The position numbers and the translations under genes are program-made. The notes below the pieces were generated by a model, which ran no database searches, was not told the DNA's origin, and was given only the letters and a program-made list of their open reading frames with translations. Positions 40,885-49,126 of a stretch of DNA of 64,000 nt are shown piece after piece. The stretch's first letter is position 1; the number at the start of each line of letters is the position of its first letter. Origin of the DNA: Lentzea aerocolonigenes (lineage in GTDB: Bacteria; Actinomycetota; Actinomycetes; Mycobacteriales; Pseudonocardiaceae); the NCBI RefSeq assembly GCF_000974445.1, contig NZ_BBOJ01000031.1:1-64000 (forward strand). The letters are read 5' to 3'.

Positions 40885-41714
40885 TGGCGGGGATCACGGA
40901 CCTGGGCGTCGGCATCGGCTGGCGTTCGGAGATCGACCTGACCGTGGAACGGCTGCCCGGCGTCGACTTCGTGGAGGTCGTGGCCGAGAACCTCCACGGT
41001 GACGTCCAAAGGGGACACTTGCCGGAATCCGTGAGGCTGCTGCTGGAACGCGGCATCCCGGTCCTCCCCCACGCCGTGTCGCTGTCGCTGGGCGGCGCCG
41101 ACCCGGTCGACCTGACCCGCGTCGAGCACCTGGGCGAGGTCGCGGAGGCCGTCGGGGCGCCGATGGTGAGCGACCACGTGTGCTTCGTCCGGGCCGGCGG
41201 GCTCGACTCCGGCCACCTGATGCCGGTCCCGCGCACCAAGGACGCCCTCGACGTGCTCGTGGCGAACGTCAGGCTGGCGCAGCAGAACCTGCCCGTCCCG
41301 CTCGCGCTGGAGAACGTCGCCGCGTTGCTGGAGTGGCCGGACGGCGAGCTGTCCGAGGGTCAGTTCCTGGCCGAGCTCGTGGAACGCACGGACTGCTGGC
41401 TGCTCGTCGACGTCGCGAACCTGTACGCGAACGCCCGCAACATCGGCACGGACCCGGAGCGGTTCCTCGACGAGATCCCGCTGGAGCGTCTGGCGTACGT
41501 GCACGTGGCGGGCGGGGTCGACCACGGCGACGTCTACCACGACACCCACGCGCACGCGGTGTTGCCGGAAGTGCTCGGTGTTCTCGACGAACTGTGCTCG
41601 CGCGTCTCCCCTCCCGGTGTTCTGCTGGAACGCGACGACAACTACCCGTCCGACTCCGAAATCGCGTCCGAACTGGCGGCGATCCGAGCGGTCGTGGACG
41701 CACACCGTGGCTGA
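40884..41714 (+). CDS. DUF692 family multinuclear non-heme iron oxidase (MNIO)
   Basis: A 276-residue TIM-barrel enzyme of the MbnB/TglH family, which uses two or three iron ions and oxygen to modify Cys residues of ribosomal peptides. The metal-binding motifs are all present: LPHAVSLSLGG, MVSDHVCFVRA, ALENVAALLEW, LLVDVANLYANA, YVHVAGGVDHGD, DTHAHAVLPEV and LLERDDNYPS. The ATG overlaps the stop of the Cys-rich membrane protein, and the gene is followed by the small partner gene. Known MNIOs need a partner that presents the peptide; this arrangement suggests the membrane proteins' Cys/Ser tails are modified here. The specific chemistry cannot be predicted. Confidence 0.9.
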   Translation: MAGITDLGVGIGWRSEIDLTVERLPGVDFVEVVAENLHGDVQRGHLPESVRLLLERGIPVLPHAVSLSLGGADPVDLTRVEHLGEVAEAVGAPMVSDHVCFVRAGGLDSGHLMPVPRTKDALDVLVANVRLAQQNLPVPLALENVAALLEWPDGELSEGQFLAELVERTDCWLLVDVANLYANARNIGTDPERFLDEIPLERLAYVHVAGGVDHGDVYHDTHAHAVLPEVLGVLDELCSRVSPPGVLLERDDNYPSDSEIASELAAIRAVVDAHRG

Positions 41715-42078
41715 AATGATCGAAAACAATGACGCTTCGGCTGCACGCAAAAGGCTTGCAGCCCAGCAGGCAGAGCTGCTAAATGCATTGCTCGCGAACG
41801 GTCCGGCCCCGGCGGGATTCGACGAACAACGACTCGACGTCGAACGCCGCGCGCTGCTGTCGAAACGCCGCGGCATCGTGCGGATGCTGAGCCCTGGTGT
41901 CGCCGACGAGCTCGGCGACCGGTTTCGGCCGCTCTTCGACGCCTACGCGGTCGAGCATCCGCGCCGTGCGGGCTCGCGCGCGCGCGAGGACGCGGCGTCG
42001 TTCGCGGAATGGTGCCGCGCCGCCGGAGAACTGTCAGTGAAACGCAAGGCGCGCTGGAAGTTCTGGCAGTCGAACTGA
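41707..42078 (+). CDS. small MNIO partner-like protein
   Basis: A 123-residue helical protein (VAEMIENNDASAARKRLAAQ). GTG at 41707 overlaps the end of the MNIO gene by 8 bp; the ATG at 41716 is an alternative. The sequence is mostly charged helices (EQRLDVERRALLSKRRGIVR, DELGDRFRPLFDAYAVEH) and ends in a basic, Trp-rich tail (KARWKFWQSN). Known MNIOs are usually encoded with a partner protein of about 100-200 residues that binds the substrate leader; size, helical nature and tight coupling suggest that role, but no motif confirms it. Confidence 0.65.
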   Translation: MAEMIENNDASAARKRLAAQQAELLNALLANGPAPAGFDEQRLDVERRALLSKRRGIVRMLSPGVADELGDRFRPLFDAYAVEHPRRAGSRAREDAASFAEWCRAAGELSVKRKARWKFWQSN

Positions 42079-42083
42079 CGGGC

Positions 42084-42113
42084 GAACGATCCGGGGAGCA
42101 GAATCCCCCGTTC
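42084..42113 (+). terminator. possible hairpin after MNIO operon
   Basis: GAACG and CGTTC pair across GGGG and CCCC six bases after the stop of the partner gene, with an uneven bulge. It may end the MNIO operon. No T tract follows, which is usual in high-GC actinobacteria, so the call is weak. The remaining gap to 42244 holds no gene that I can see. Confidence 0.35.
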
Positions 42114-42244
42114 AGCCCTGTGTGACCCGGGCCACCATCGATACGTTCGAAAGGGTCGGGGGACCTTTTTCGCATAACCGCAGTGGGTTTTCCGGCCTGC
42201 GCGGACCACAGCGCGCAGAAATTCGAACCACTGAGGGGATTCGA

Positions 42245-45200
42245 ATGCGCGGAAAATCCACGGTGCTGGGCGCCGCCTTCACTGCGCTCGCACTGACCAC
42301 GGTTCCGGCCGCCGTTGCGACGGCCGCACCACCACCCACCACACCGCAGAAGGCGGTCGACGAGGTCACGCTCGTCACCGGCGACAAAGTCCTCTTGGGA
42401 CGAGGACAGCAGGTCGTCGCGATTCAGCCCGGCGAAGGCCGCCGGGGCATGACGTTCAAGACGCACCGCGGTGCCGGCGGGCACACGACGGTCGTTCCGA
42501 AGGACGCGTTCGGGCCCCTGGCGGCGGGCCGGCTCGACCGCAGACTCTTCGACGTCACCACGTTGCTGGAGTTCGGCTACCGGGACCGCATGCCGTTGAT
42601 CGTGGACGGTCGGGCGAGACTCGGGGCGCGGTCCGCGAACGACTGGGCCGCTCTCAAGGCCGAGACGGACTCCGGTGACAAGGTCTGGCTCGACGGCATC
42701 CGTCGGCCGAGCCTCGACCGCTCCGTGGCCCAGATCGGCGCGCCGGCCGCCCACCAGAAGGGCATCACCGGCAAGGGGATCAAGGTCGCCATCGTCGACA
42801 CCGGTGTCGACGAGAACCACCCCGACCTCAAGGGTCAGCAGATCGCGGAGAAGAACTTCACGACCGACCCCGACAACACCGACCACGTCGGCCACGGCAC
42901 GCACGTCGGCTCGACGGTCGCGAGCCACGACTCGAAGTACGGCGGCGTCGCACCCGGCGCGCAGCTGCTCGACGCCAAGGTCTGCATCGAGTTCGGCTGC
43001 CAGGAGTCCTGGATCCTCGACGGCATGCGCTGGGCCGCCGAGCAGGGCGCCCAGGTCGTCAACATGAGCCTCGGCGGCGGCGACACCCCGGACGTCGACC
43101 CGCTGGAGCAGGCCGTCAACGACCTGACGGCCAAGTACGGCACGTTGTTCGTCATCGCGGCGGGCAACGCCGGTTCGCCGGGCTCGGTGAGCTCGCCCAG
43201 CACCGCGGAGGCCGCGCTGTCGGTCGGTGCGGTGGACCGCGACGACAGCCTCGCCCCGTTCTCCAGCAGGGGTCCTCGCATCGGTGACAGCGGCCTCAAG
43301 CCGGAGGTGACCGCACCGGGCGTGGGCATCGTCGCAGCAGCAGCGGGCACGAACGGCGAGCACGTCGCGTTCAGCGGCACGTCGATGGCGACGCCGCACG
43401 TGGCGGGCGCCGCGGCCCTGCTCCGCCAGCAGCACCCGGAGTGGACGCCGGCGCAGGTCAAGTCGGTGCTGGCCACCACGGCCAAGCCGACGGCGGGCGT
43501 GAGCGCGTTCGACCAGGGCGCGGGCCGCATCGACGTGGCCAAGGCGATCGGCCAGGTGCTGACCGCCGACGTCGTCGCGGTGAACCTCGGCCGCCACGAG
43601 TGGCCGCACGGTGACGACAAGCCGGAGACCAGGTCGATCACCTACAGCAACCCGACCGACGCGGCGATCACGCTCGACCTCAAACTCACGAGCGGCGCGC
43701 CGCAGGGCATGTTCTCGCTGAGCGCCTCGAAGGTGACGGTTCCCGCCAAGGGCACCGCGGCGGTCGCGGTCACCGGTGACACCCGCGTTGGCACGCAGGA
43801 CGCCGCGTACAGCGGCGAGGTCGTCGCCACGTCCGGCCCGCACACCGTCCGCACGCTCGTCGGCGTCGACCGCGAGGTGGAGAGCTACGACCTCACGATC
43901 GACCTGACCGGCCGCGACGGGCAGGACCCGGCGAACTCGCTCACGTTCGTCGACGGCCTCGACACCAGGACGTTCAAGGCGGTCTACGGCGCGGGCGACC
44001 AGAAGGTCCGGCTGCCCAAGGGCACCTACGTGGCCGACTCGACGATCAGCACGGCGAACGGCATGGACCTGCTGCTGCAGCCGACGGTGAAGCTGCACGG
44101 CAACGTGACGATCAAGCAGGACGCCCGCCTGGCACAACCGTTGTCGATCAAGGTCCCTGAGCCCGCCGGTGACTTCGTGGCCGGCGAGATCCAGTGGAGG
44201 CGCACCCTCGGCCAGTTCTCGATCGGCGCGGGACTGGTCTCGTTCGGCGGCTTCGACGGCATCTCCGCCGCCCAGGTCGGCGGGCCGCTCTCACCGAAGG
44301 AGCTGTCGTCGCTCACGACGCTGCACGCCAACTCCGCGGCCGACGCGAGCACGTACTACCGGCTGTCCTACCCGGTCGCAGGCAGCCTGCCGAACGGTCT
44401 GACGCGCGCACCGGCCAAGAAGGACCTGGCCCGCGTCGAGGCCACCATCGGCGGCCTCAAGCCGGACAGCAAGGCGAACAAGGGCGAGTTCCCGCTGTCC
44501 GTGCACGGCCTGAGCGGCGGTTCCGCGCTCTACCCCGTGCCGGCGGGCAAGACGGTCGACTACGTGACGACCGAGGACGTGCGCTGGCAGTCCATCGTCA
44601 GCATCGCCCACGCGAACGGAGCCCAGGCGAGCGTCATCTCGGGGCCCCGCACGTACGAGGCAGGCAAGACCTACCAGGAGAAGGAGAACCAGCCGGTCTT
44701 CTCCCCCGGCCTGCCCGAGGCGCCGTACCCGTACACCGCGCGGAACGGCACGCAGCTCTCCTTCCGCGTCCCGCCGCTGGGCGACGCGAGCAACGGCGAA
44801 GGTTCTTCCACTGTGGACAGTGCCCGCACGGCCCTGTACCGCAACGGTGTGCTCATCGGTGAGAGCACGACTCCCTACGGCAACTTCCAGAACGTGCCGC
44901 TGCCCGAAGGCGACTTCCGCGCCGAGATGAGCCTCGACCGGAGCTCGCAGTTCGAGTTCAGCACGAAGGTGTCCGGGGTGTGGACCTTCAAGTCGAAGGG
45001 CACGCCGGACCAGATCGACACCGTGCCGCTGTCGGTGGTGCGGTTCGCGCCGAAACTCGACGCGACCGGCGGTGTGCCCGCGGGCACGTTGCAGCGCATC
45101 GGGTTGCTCACGCAGTCCCAGGGCGACACGGGCAAGGTGCGCGTCACCGGTGTCGAGTACTCGCACGACGACGGCAAGTCGTGGCGCCGTGCGGGCGTGG

Positions 45201-45334
45201 TCGGCAACAGCGCACTGATCTACCACCCGGCGAACGCGCAGTGGACCTCGTTGAAGGCCACTGCGACGGACGCCAAGGGGAACACCGTTGAACTGACGGT
45301 GATCCGCGCGTACAGGATTACGGCAGGTTCGTAA
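42245..45334 (+). CDS. secreted subtilisin-like serine protease (S8)
   Basis: A 1029-residue secreted protease. ATG at 42245 (MRGKSTVLGAAFTALALT) starts a typical signal peptide with Ala-x-Ala cleavage near ATAAPPP. A propeptide of about 130 residues precedes the catalytic domain, which shows the Asp in VAIVDTGVDENHPDL, the His in HVGHGTHVGSTVAS, the oxyanion Asn region in FVIAAGNAGSPGS and the Ser in FSGTSMATPHVAGAAAL. The long C-terminal part (about 550 residues) is beta-rich and could bind polymers or the cell wall. It lies between the MNIO operon and chdC, convergent with the latter and overlapping it by 17 bp. Confidence 0.9.
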   Translation: MRGKSTVLGAAFTALALTTVPAAVATAAPPPTTPQKAVDEVTLVTGDKVLLGRGQQVVAIQPGEGRRGMTFKTHRGAGGHTTVVPKDAFGPLAAGRLDRRLFDVTTLLEFGYRDRMPLIVDGRARLGARSANDWAALKAETDSGDKVWLDGIRRPSLDRSVAQIGAPAAHQKGITGKGIKVAIVDTGVDENHPDLKGQQIAEKNFTTDPDNTDHVGHGTHVGSTVASHDSKYGGVAPGAQLLDAKVCIEFGCQESWILDGMRWAAEQGAQVVNMSLGGGDTPDVDPLEQAVNDLTAKYGTLFVIAAGNAGSPGSVSSPSTAEAALSVGAVDRDDSLAPFSSRGPRIGDSGLKPEVTAPGVGIVAAAAGTNGEHVAFSGTSMATPHVAGAAALLRQQHPEWTPAQVKSVLATTAKPTAGVSAFDQGAGRIDVAKAIGQVLTADVVAVNLGRHEWPHGDDKPETRSITYSNPTDAAITLDLKLTSGAPQGMFSLSASKVTVPAKGTAAVAVTGDTRVGTQDAAYSGEVVATSGPHTVRTLVGVDREVESYDLTIDLTGRDGQDPANSLTFVDGLDTRTFKAVYGAGDQKVRLPKGTYVADSTISTANGMDLLLQPTVKLHGNVTIKQDARLAQPLSIKVPEPAGDFVAGEIQWRRTLGQFSIGAGLVSFGGFDGISAAQVGGPLSPKELSSLTTLHANSAADASTYYRLSYPVAGSLPNGLTRAPAKKDLARVEATIGGLKPDSKANKGEFPLSVHGLSGGSALYPVPAGKTVDYVTTEDVRWQSIVSIAHANGAQASVISGPRTYEAGKTYQEKENQPVFSPGLPEAPYPYTARNGTQLSFRVPPLGDASNGEGSSTVDSARTALYRNGVLIGESTTPYGNFQNVPLPEGDFRAEMSLDRSSQFEFSTKVSGVWTFKSKGTPDQIDTVPLSVVRFAPKLDATGGVPAGTLQRIGLLTQSQGDTGKVRVTGVEYSHDDGKSWRRAGVVGNSALIYHPANAQWTSLKATATDAKGNTVELTVIRAYRITAGS

Positions 45335-46010
45335 CCAGTTCGGCCGCCGGGACGCGGGTGCCCGTGTAGAAGGGGATCTCCTCACGCACGTGCAGCCGCG
45401 CCTCGGTGCCGCGCAGGTGCCGCATCAGGTCGACGATGCGGTGCAGTTCGTCGGCCTCGAACGCGAGCATCCACTCGTAGTCGCCGAGCGCGAACGACGC
45501 GACGGTGTTCGCGCGCACGTCCGGGAAGTCGCGGGCCTCCTTGCCGTGGTCCGCCAGCATCTTGCGGCGGTCCTCCTCCGGCAGCAGGTACCACTCGTAG
45601 GACCGCACGAACGGGTACACGCACACGTACTTGCGCGGCTCCTCGTTCGCGAGGAACGCGGGGATGTGGCTGCGGTTGAACTCCGCGGGCCGGTGCAGGG
45701 CGACCTGCGACCAGACCGGCGTGGAGACCTTGCCGAGCGGGGTGCGGCGGAAGCCCGTGTAGGCGGCCTGCACCTGCTCGATCTCCTCGGCGTGCCACCA
45801 GATCATGAAGTCGGCGTCGGCGCGCAGACCGGCCACGTCGTAGACGCCGCGGACGGTGACGCCCTTGCCCTCCAACGCGTCCAGGTAGTTCTGGGTCTCG
45901 TTCGCGGCGGCCGACCGGTCCTCGGGCAGCTTGCCGGGTTCGACCCGGAACACCGACCACATCGTGTAGCGGATGGTGTCGTTGAGCTCGTTGTAGTTCA
46001 GGCGCGCCAT
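45318..46010 (-). CDS. chdC: coproheme decarboxylase (chlorite dismutase family)
   Basis: A 230-residue enzyme performing the last step of the coproporphyrin-dependent heme pathway, oxidative decarboxylation of coproheme to heme b with peroxide. ATG at 46010 (MARLNYNELNDTIRYTMW) is preferred over the longer in-frame start, which gives a basic non-native leader. Family features are the tandem ferredoxin-like halves, the WWHAEEIEQVQAAY segment and the YEWYLLPEEDRRKMLADHG segment with the radical-type Tyr position. The order chdC-cgoX-hemE is the standard actinobacterial heme cluster. Confidence 0.9.
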   Translation of the reverse strand: MARLNYNELNDTIRYTMWSVFRVEPGKLPEDRSAAANETQNYLDALEGKGVTVRGVYDVAGLRADADFMIWWHAEEIEQVQAAYTGFRRTPLGKVSTPVWSQVALHRPAEFNRSHIPAFLANEEPRKYVCVYPFVRSYEWYLLPEEDRRKMLADHGKEARDFPDVRANTVASFALGDYEWMLAFEADELHRIVDLMRHLRGTEARLHVREEIPFYTGTRVPAAELVTNLP

Positions 46011-46033
46011 GCGTCCATCTTGGCACGGGCCCG

Positions 46034-47461
46034 TCAGCGGCGAACGCGGCCCAGCAGGTGTGCTGCGACACGGGCGGCGGCCGCGTCGGCGGTGGCGATG
46101 CACGCGGGCACACCGACGCCGTGCAGCGTGGCGCCGGCCACGGCCAGGCCCGGCACGTCGCCGATGCCTTTCTCGATGGTCTCCACCAAGTCGAGGTGAC
46201 CGACGCCGTACTGCGGCAGGCCACCGCCCCAGCGCTGCACCACGTAGTCGATCGGCTCGGCCCTGATCCCGGTCAGCTCGTACAGGTCGTTGCGCACGGC
46301 CTTGACCAGGTCGGCGTCGCTGCGCTGCAGGAGCGCCGTCTCGCCGTGCCGGCCGACCGAGCCGCGCAGGATCACCGGCTCACCGATGTGAGCCCACTTG
46401 CGGCTGGAGAACGTGAACGCCTTGGCGGTGAACGGGGTGATGCGGTCGCTGTACCGCTCCCCCTCCGCGATCAGGATGCCGGAGCGGTCGGGCAGCTGGG
46501 TTCCCGGCGGCAGCGCGAGCGCGACCACGGCCATCGAGGCGACCTCGACCTTGCCGTACGCGGCGGACACCTGCGGCGCGATCTCGTGCAGCAGCTTGCG
46601 CGCCGACGGTGCCGGGACCGCGAGCACGACACCGTCGCACTCCAGGTACTCCGGGGTCGCGGCCGACCCGATCTCCAGGCGCCAGCCGTCGCCGAGCCAC
46701 GACAGCACGCGGACCGGCAGACCCAGCCTGACCTCGGGTTTCGCGACCTCGGCGAGCCGGTCGACGAGGGAGGACACCCCGTTGCTCAGGCTGGCGAACA
46801 CCGGCGGTCGCGCGGCACGGGGCTGCGGTGGCGCGGGCATCATCGTCGCGGCGGCCGCGAGCAGCGAGCCGACGCCCTTGTCGAGCAGCGTCGCGATCTG
46901 CGGCATCGTGGCGCGCAGGCCCAGCTCGTCCGCGCGGCCCGCGTAGACGCCGCCGAGCAGCGGGTTCACCAGCCGGTCGGCGACCTCGGGGCCGAACCGG
47001 TCCTTCATGAGCGCGCCCACCGCGACGTCGCCGCCTTTGAGGTCGACCGGCGGCAGCGTCGGTTCCATCTCGACCCGCAGCGCGCCCTCGGAGGACAGCA
47101 CGTGCCGCACGGCCTCGACGCTCGCCGGCACGCCCATGAACGTGTGCGCGGGCAGCTGGTGGGTGCGTCCGGCCGCGTGGATCGACGTTTTCGCCGCCGT
47201 CGGGTGCACGATCTGGTCACCCAGTCCGACCTCGGTGATCAGTTCCTGCGCTTCGGGCTTGCGGTGCAGGAACGCCTCGGCACCGACGTCGAACCGCACG
47301 CCGGCGAGCTCAGTGGTCCGCAGCTTGCCGCCGAGCCGGTCGGACTGCTCGATCACGGTGATCTTCGCGTCGGGACCGAGCAGCATCCGCAGCCGGTGCG
47401 CGGCGGCCAGGCCGGAGATCCCTCCTCCGACGACGGCCACGTGCGATGGTCTTCTGTCCAT
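46034..47461 (-). CDS. cgoX: coproporphyrinogen III oxidase, FAD-dependent (HemY type)
   Basis: A 475-residue FAD enzyme that oxidises coproporphyrinogen III to coproporphyrin III in the Gram-positive heme route. The dinucleotide-binding motif is at the start (VAVVGGGISGLAAAHRL), followed by an acidic strand end and the family's FAD-contact segment GGKLRTTELAGVRFDVG. The second FAD motif is near the C-terminus (LAVAGATLHGVGVPACIATA). The start overlaps the hemE stop (TAATG). No transmembrane segment, as expected for the soluble actinobacterial version. Confidence 0.9.
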   Translation of the reverse strand: MDRRPSHVAVVGGGISGLAAAHRLRMLLGPDAKITVIEQSDRLGGKLRTTELAGVRFDVGAEAFLHRKPEAQELITEVGLGDQIVHPTAAKTSIHAAGRTHQLPAHTFMGVPASVEAVRHVLSSEGALRVEMEPTLPPVDLKGGDVAVGALMKDRFGPEVADRLVNPLLGGVYAGRADELGLRATMPQIATLLDKGVGSLLAAAATMMPAPPQPRAARPPVFASLSNGVSSLVDRLAEVAKPEVRLGLPVRVLSWLGDGWRLEIGSAATPEYLECDGVVLAVPAPSARKLLHEIAPQVSAAYGKVEVASMAVVALALPPGTQLPDRSGILIAEGERYSDRITPFTAKAFTFSSRKWAHIGEPVILRGSVGRHGETALLQRSDADLVKAVRNDLYELTGIRAEPIDYVVQRWGGGLPQYGVGHLDLVETIEKGIGDVPGLAVAGATLHGVGVPACIATADAAAARVAAHLLGRVRR

Positions 47462-48486
47462 TACAAGCTGTGGATCAGTTCGACGGTCCGGGTGATGATC
47501 TCCGGATCGGTGTCGGGCAGGACGCCGTGGCCGAGGTTGAAGATGTGGCCCGCGGCCGCCTTGCCCTCGGCGTGGATGCGGCGCACCTCGCGTTCGACGG
47601 CCTCGAAGCCCGCGAAGAACAGCGCCGGGTCGAGGTTGCCCTGCACGACCGGCTTCGGCAGCTCGGGAGCGGCCTTCTCGAGCCGCTCGACCGCCACGTC
47701 GAGCGGGATCCGCCAGTCGACGCCGACGACGTCCGCGCCGGCCTCGCGCATCGCGGGCAGCAGCTCACCGGTGCCGACGCCGAAGTGGATCCGCGGCACC
47801 GTCGTGATCGTCTCGAGCACGCGCTTCGAGTGCGGCAGGACGAACTCGCGGTAGTCGCGCTCGGACAGCGCGCCCGCCCACGAGTCGAACAGCTGGACCG
47901 CCTGGACGCCCGCGTCGAGCTGGGCGTGCAGGAACGCCGCCGTGACGTCGGCGATCCTGGCGAGCAGCGCGTGCCACAGGTCGGGGTTGCCGTGCATGAG
48001 CGCCTTGGTGCGCTCGTGGTTCTTGCTCGGCCCGCCCTCGACCAGGTAGCTCGCGAGCGTGAACGGCGCTCCCGCGAACCCGATCAGCGCGACGTCCTGC
48101 GGGAGTTCCTTGAGCAGCAACCCGATCGCGTCGGCGACCGGCTGGACCTGCTCGGCGTGCAGCTCCGGGAGAGCCTTCACGTCGTCGAGCGTCCGGACGG
48201 GATTCGCGACGACGGGACCGGTGCCCGCGACGATGTCGAGGTCGACACCGGCGGCCTTGAGCGGCACCACGATGTCGGAGAAGAGGATCGCGCCGTCGAC
48301 GCCGTGCCGCCGGACGGGCTGCATGGTGATCTCGCAGACCATCTCCGGGTCCATGCACGCGTCGAGCATCGCGGTGCCCTGACGGAGCGCGCGGTACTCG
48401 GGCAGCGACCGGCCCGCCTGCCTCATGAACCAGACAGGGGTGTGCGACGGGGTGCCGCCACGCGCGGCCACGAGGAGGGGTGCCAT
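47461..48486 (-). CDS. hemE: uroporphyrinogen III decarboxylase
   Basis: A 341-residue enzyme producing coproporphyrinogen III from uroporphyrinogen III. ATG at 48486 is preferred over the one three codons upstream because GAAAAGGAG lies nine bases before it and would otherwise overlap the start. Conserved segments are TPVWFMRQAGRSLPEY with the catalytic-type Arg, ILFSDIVVPLKAAGVDLDIV with an Asp, IGFAGAPFTLASYLVEGG, and the C-terminal HIFNLGHGVLPDTDPE. It is co-transcribed with cgoX and chdC and divergent from the DUF3000 gene. Confidence 0.93.
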   Translation of the reverse strand: MAPLLVAARGGTPSHTPVWFMRQAGRSLPEYRALRQGTAMLDACMDPEMVCEITMQPVRRHGVDGAILFSDIVVPLKAAGVDLDIVAGTGPVVANPVRTLDDVKALPELHAEQVQPVADAIGLLLKELPQDVALIGFAGAPFTLASYLVEGGPSKNHERTKALMHGNPDLWHALLARIADVTAAFLHAQLDAGVQAVQLFDSWAGALSERDYREFVLPHSKRVLETITTVPRIHFGVGTGELLPAMREAGADVVGVDWRIPLDVAVERLEKAAPELPKPVVQGNLDPALFFAGFEAVEREVRRIHAEGKAAAGHIFNLGHGVLPDTDPEIITRTVELIHSL

Positions 48487-48567
48487 GGAAGTCATCTCCT
48501 TTTCATGGTCCCACGTCCCGGCGTGCCGCCATCACCCGGCCGGATTGCGAGGCATACAGTCAGTTGT

Positions 48568-49110
48568 GTGACCGAGCCGGAAATCTTCCGCCGGGCGGTG
48601 GGGACGCTCAAGTCGGTTCGCCACAGGCCCGAGATCGAACTCACCGAAGTTCGCCCGCCGCAGCGGCTCGCGCCGTGGGCGTACGCGCTGACGGCTGAGG
48701 TCACCGGCCCGTCGGACGAGCTGTCGACCGGGAGACTCGTGCTGCTGCACGACCCGGACGGCGACGAGGCGTGGGGCGGTGTCCTGCGCGTCGTGGCGTA
48801 CGTGCGCGTCGAACTGGACCACGAGCTGGCGTCGGACCCGCTGCTGCCCGAGGTCGGGTGGTCGTGGCTGACCGAGGCGCTGGAGCAGTCCGGTGCCCGC
48901 TTCACCGCTCTGGGCGGGACCGTGACGCAGACGTCGTCCGCGCGGTTCGGCGACATCGCGGGTCCCGCTCGCACGGACGACCTGGAGCTGCGCGCGTCGT
49001 GGACCGCGCTCGACGGAGAGCTCGCCGAGCACGGCACCGCGTTCTACGAGCTGATGGCGACAGCCGTGGGGCTGCCGCCGGTCGGGGTCACCCTGTTCGG
49101 TCAGCGCTAG
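48568..49110 (+). CDS. DUF3000 family protein
   Basis: A 180-residue actinobacterial protein of unknown function that is consistently found beside hemE and RNase D (from knowledge of actinobacterial gene order). The GTG at 48568 (MTEPEIFRRAVGTLKSVR) is the only good start. The C-terminal half (SWLTEALEQSGARFTALGGT, SWTALDGELAEHGTAFYELM) looks like a small alpha/beta domain; no catalytic motif is evident. Confidence 0.85.
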   Translation: MTEPEIFRRAVGTLKSVRHRPEIELTEVRPPQRLAPWAYALTAEVTGPSDELSTGRLVLLHDPDGDEAWGGVLRVVAYVRVELDHELASDPLLPEVGWSWLTEALEQSGARFTALGGTVTQTSSARFGDIAGPARTDDLELRASWTALDGELAEHGTAFYELMATAVGLPPVGVTLFGQR

Positions 49111-49126
49111 TTCAGAACAGCGCTGG

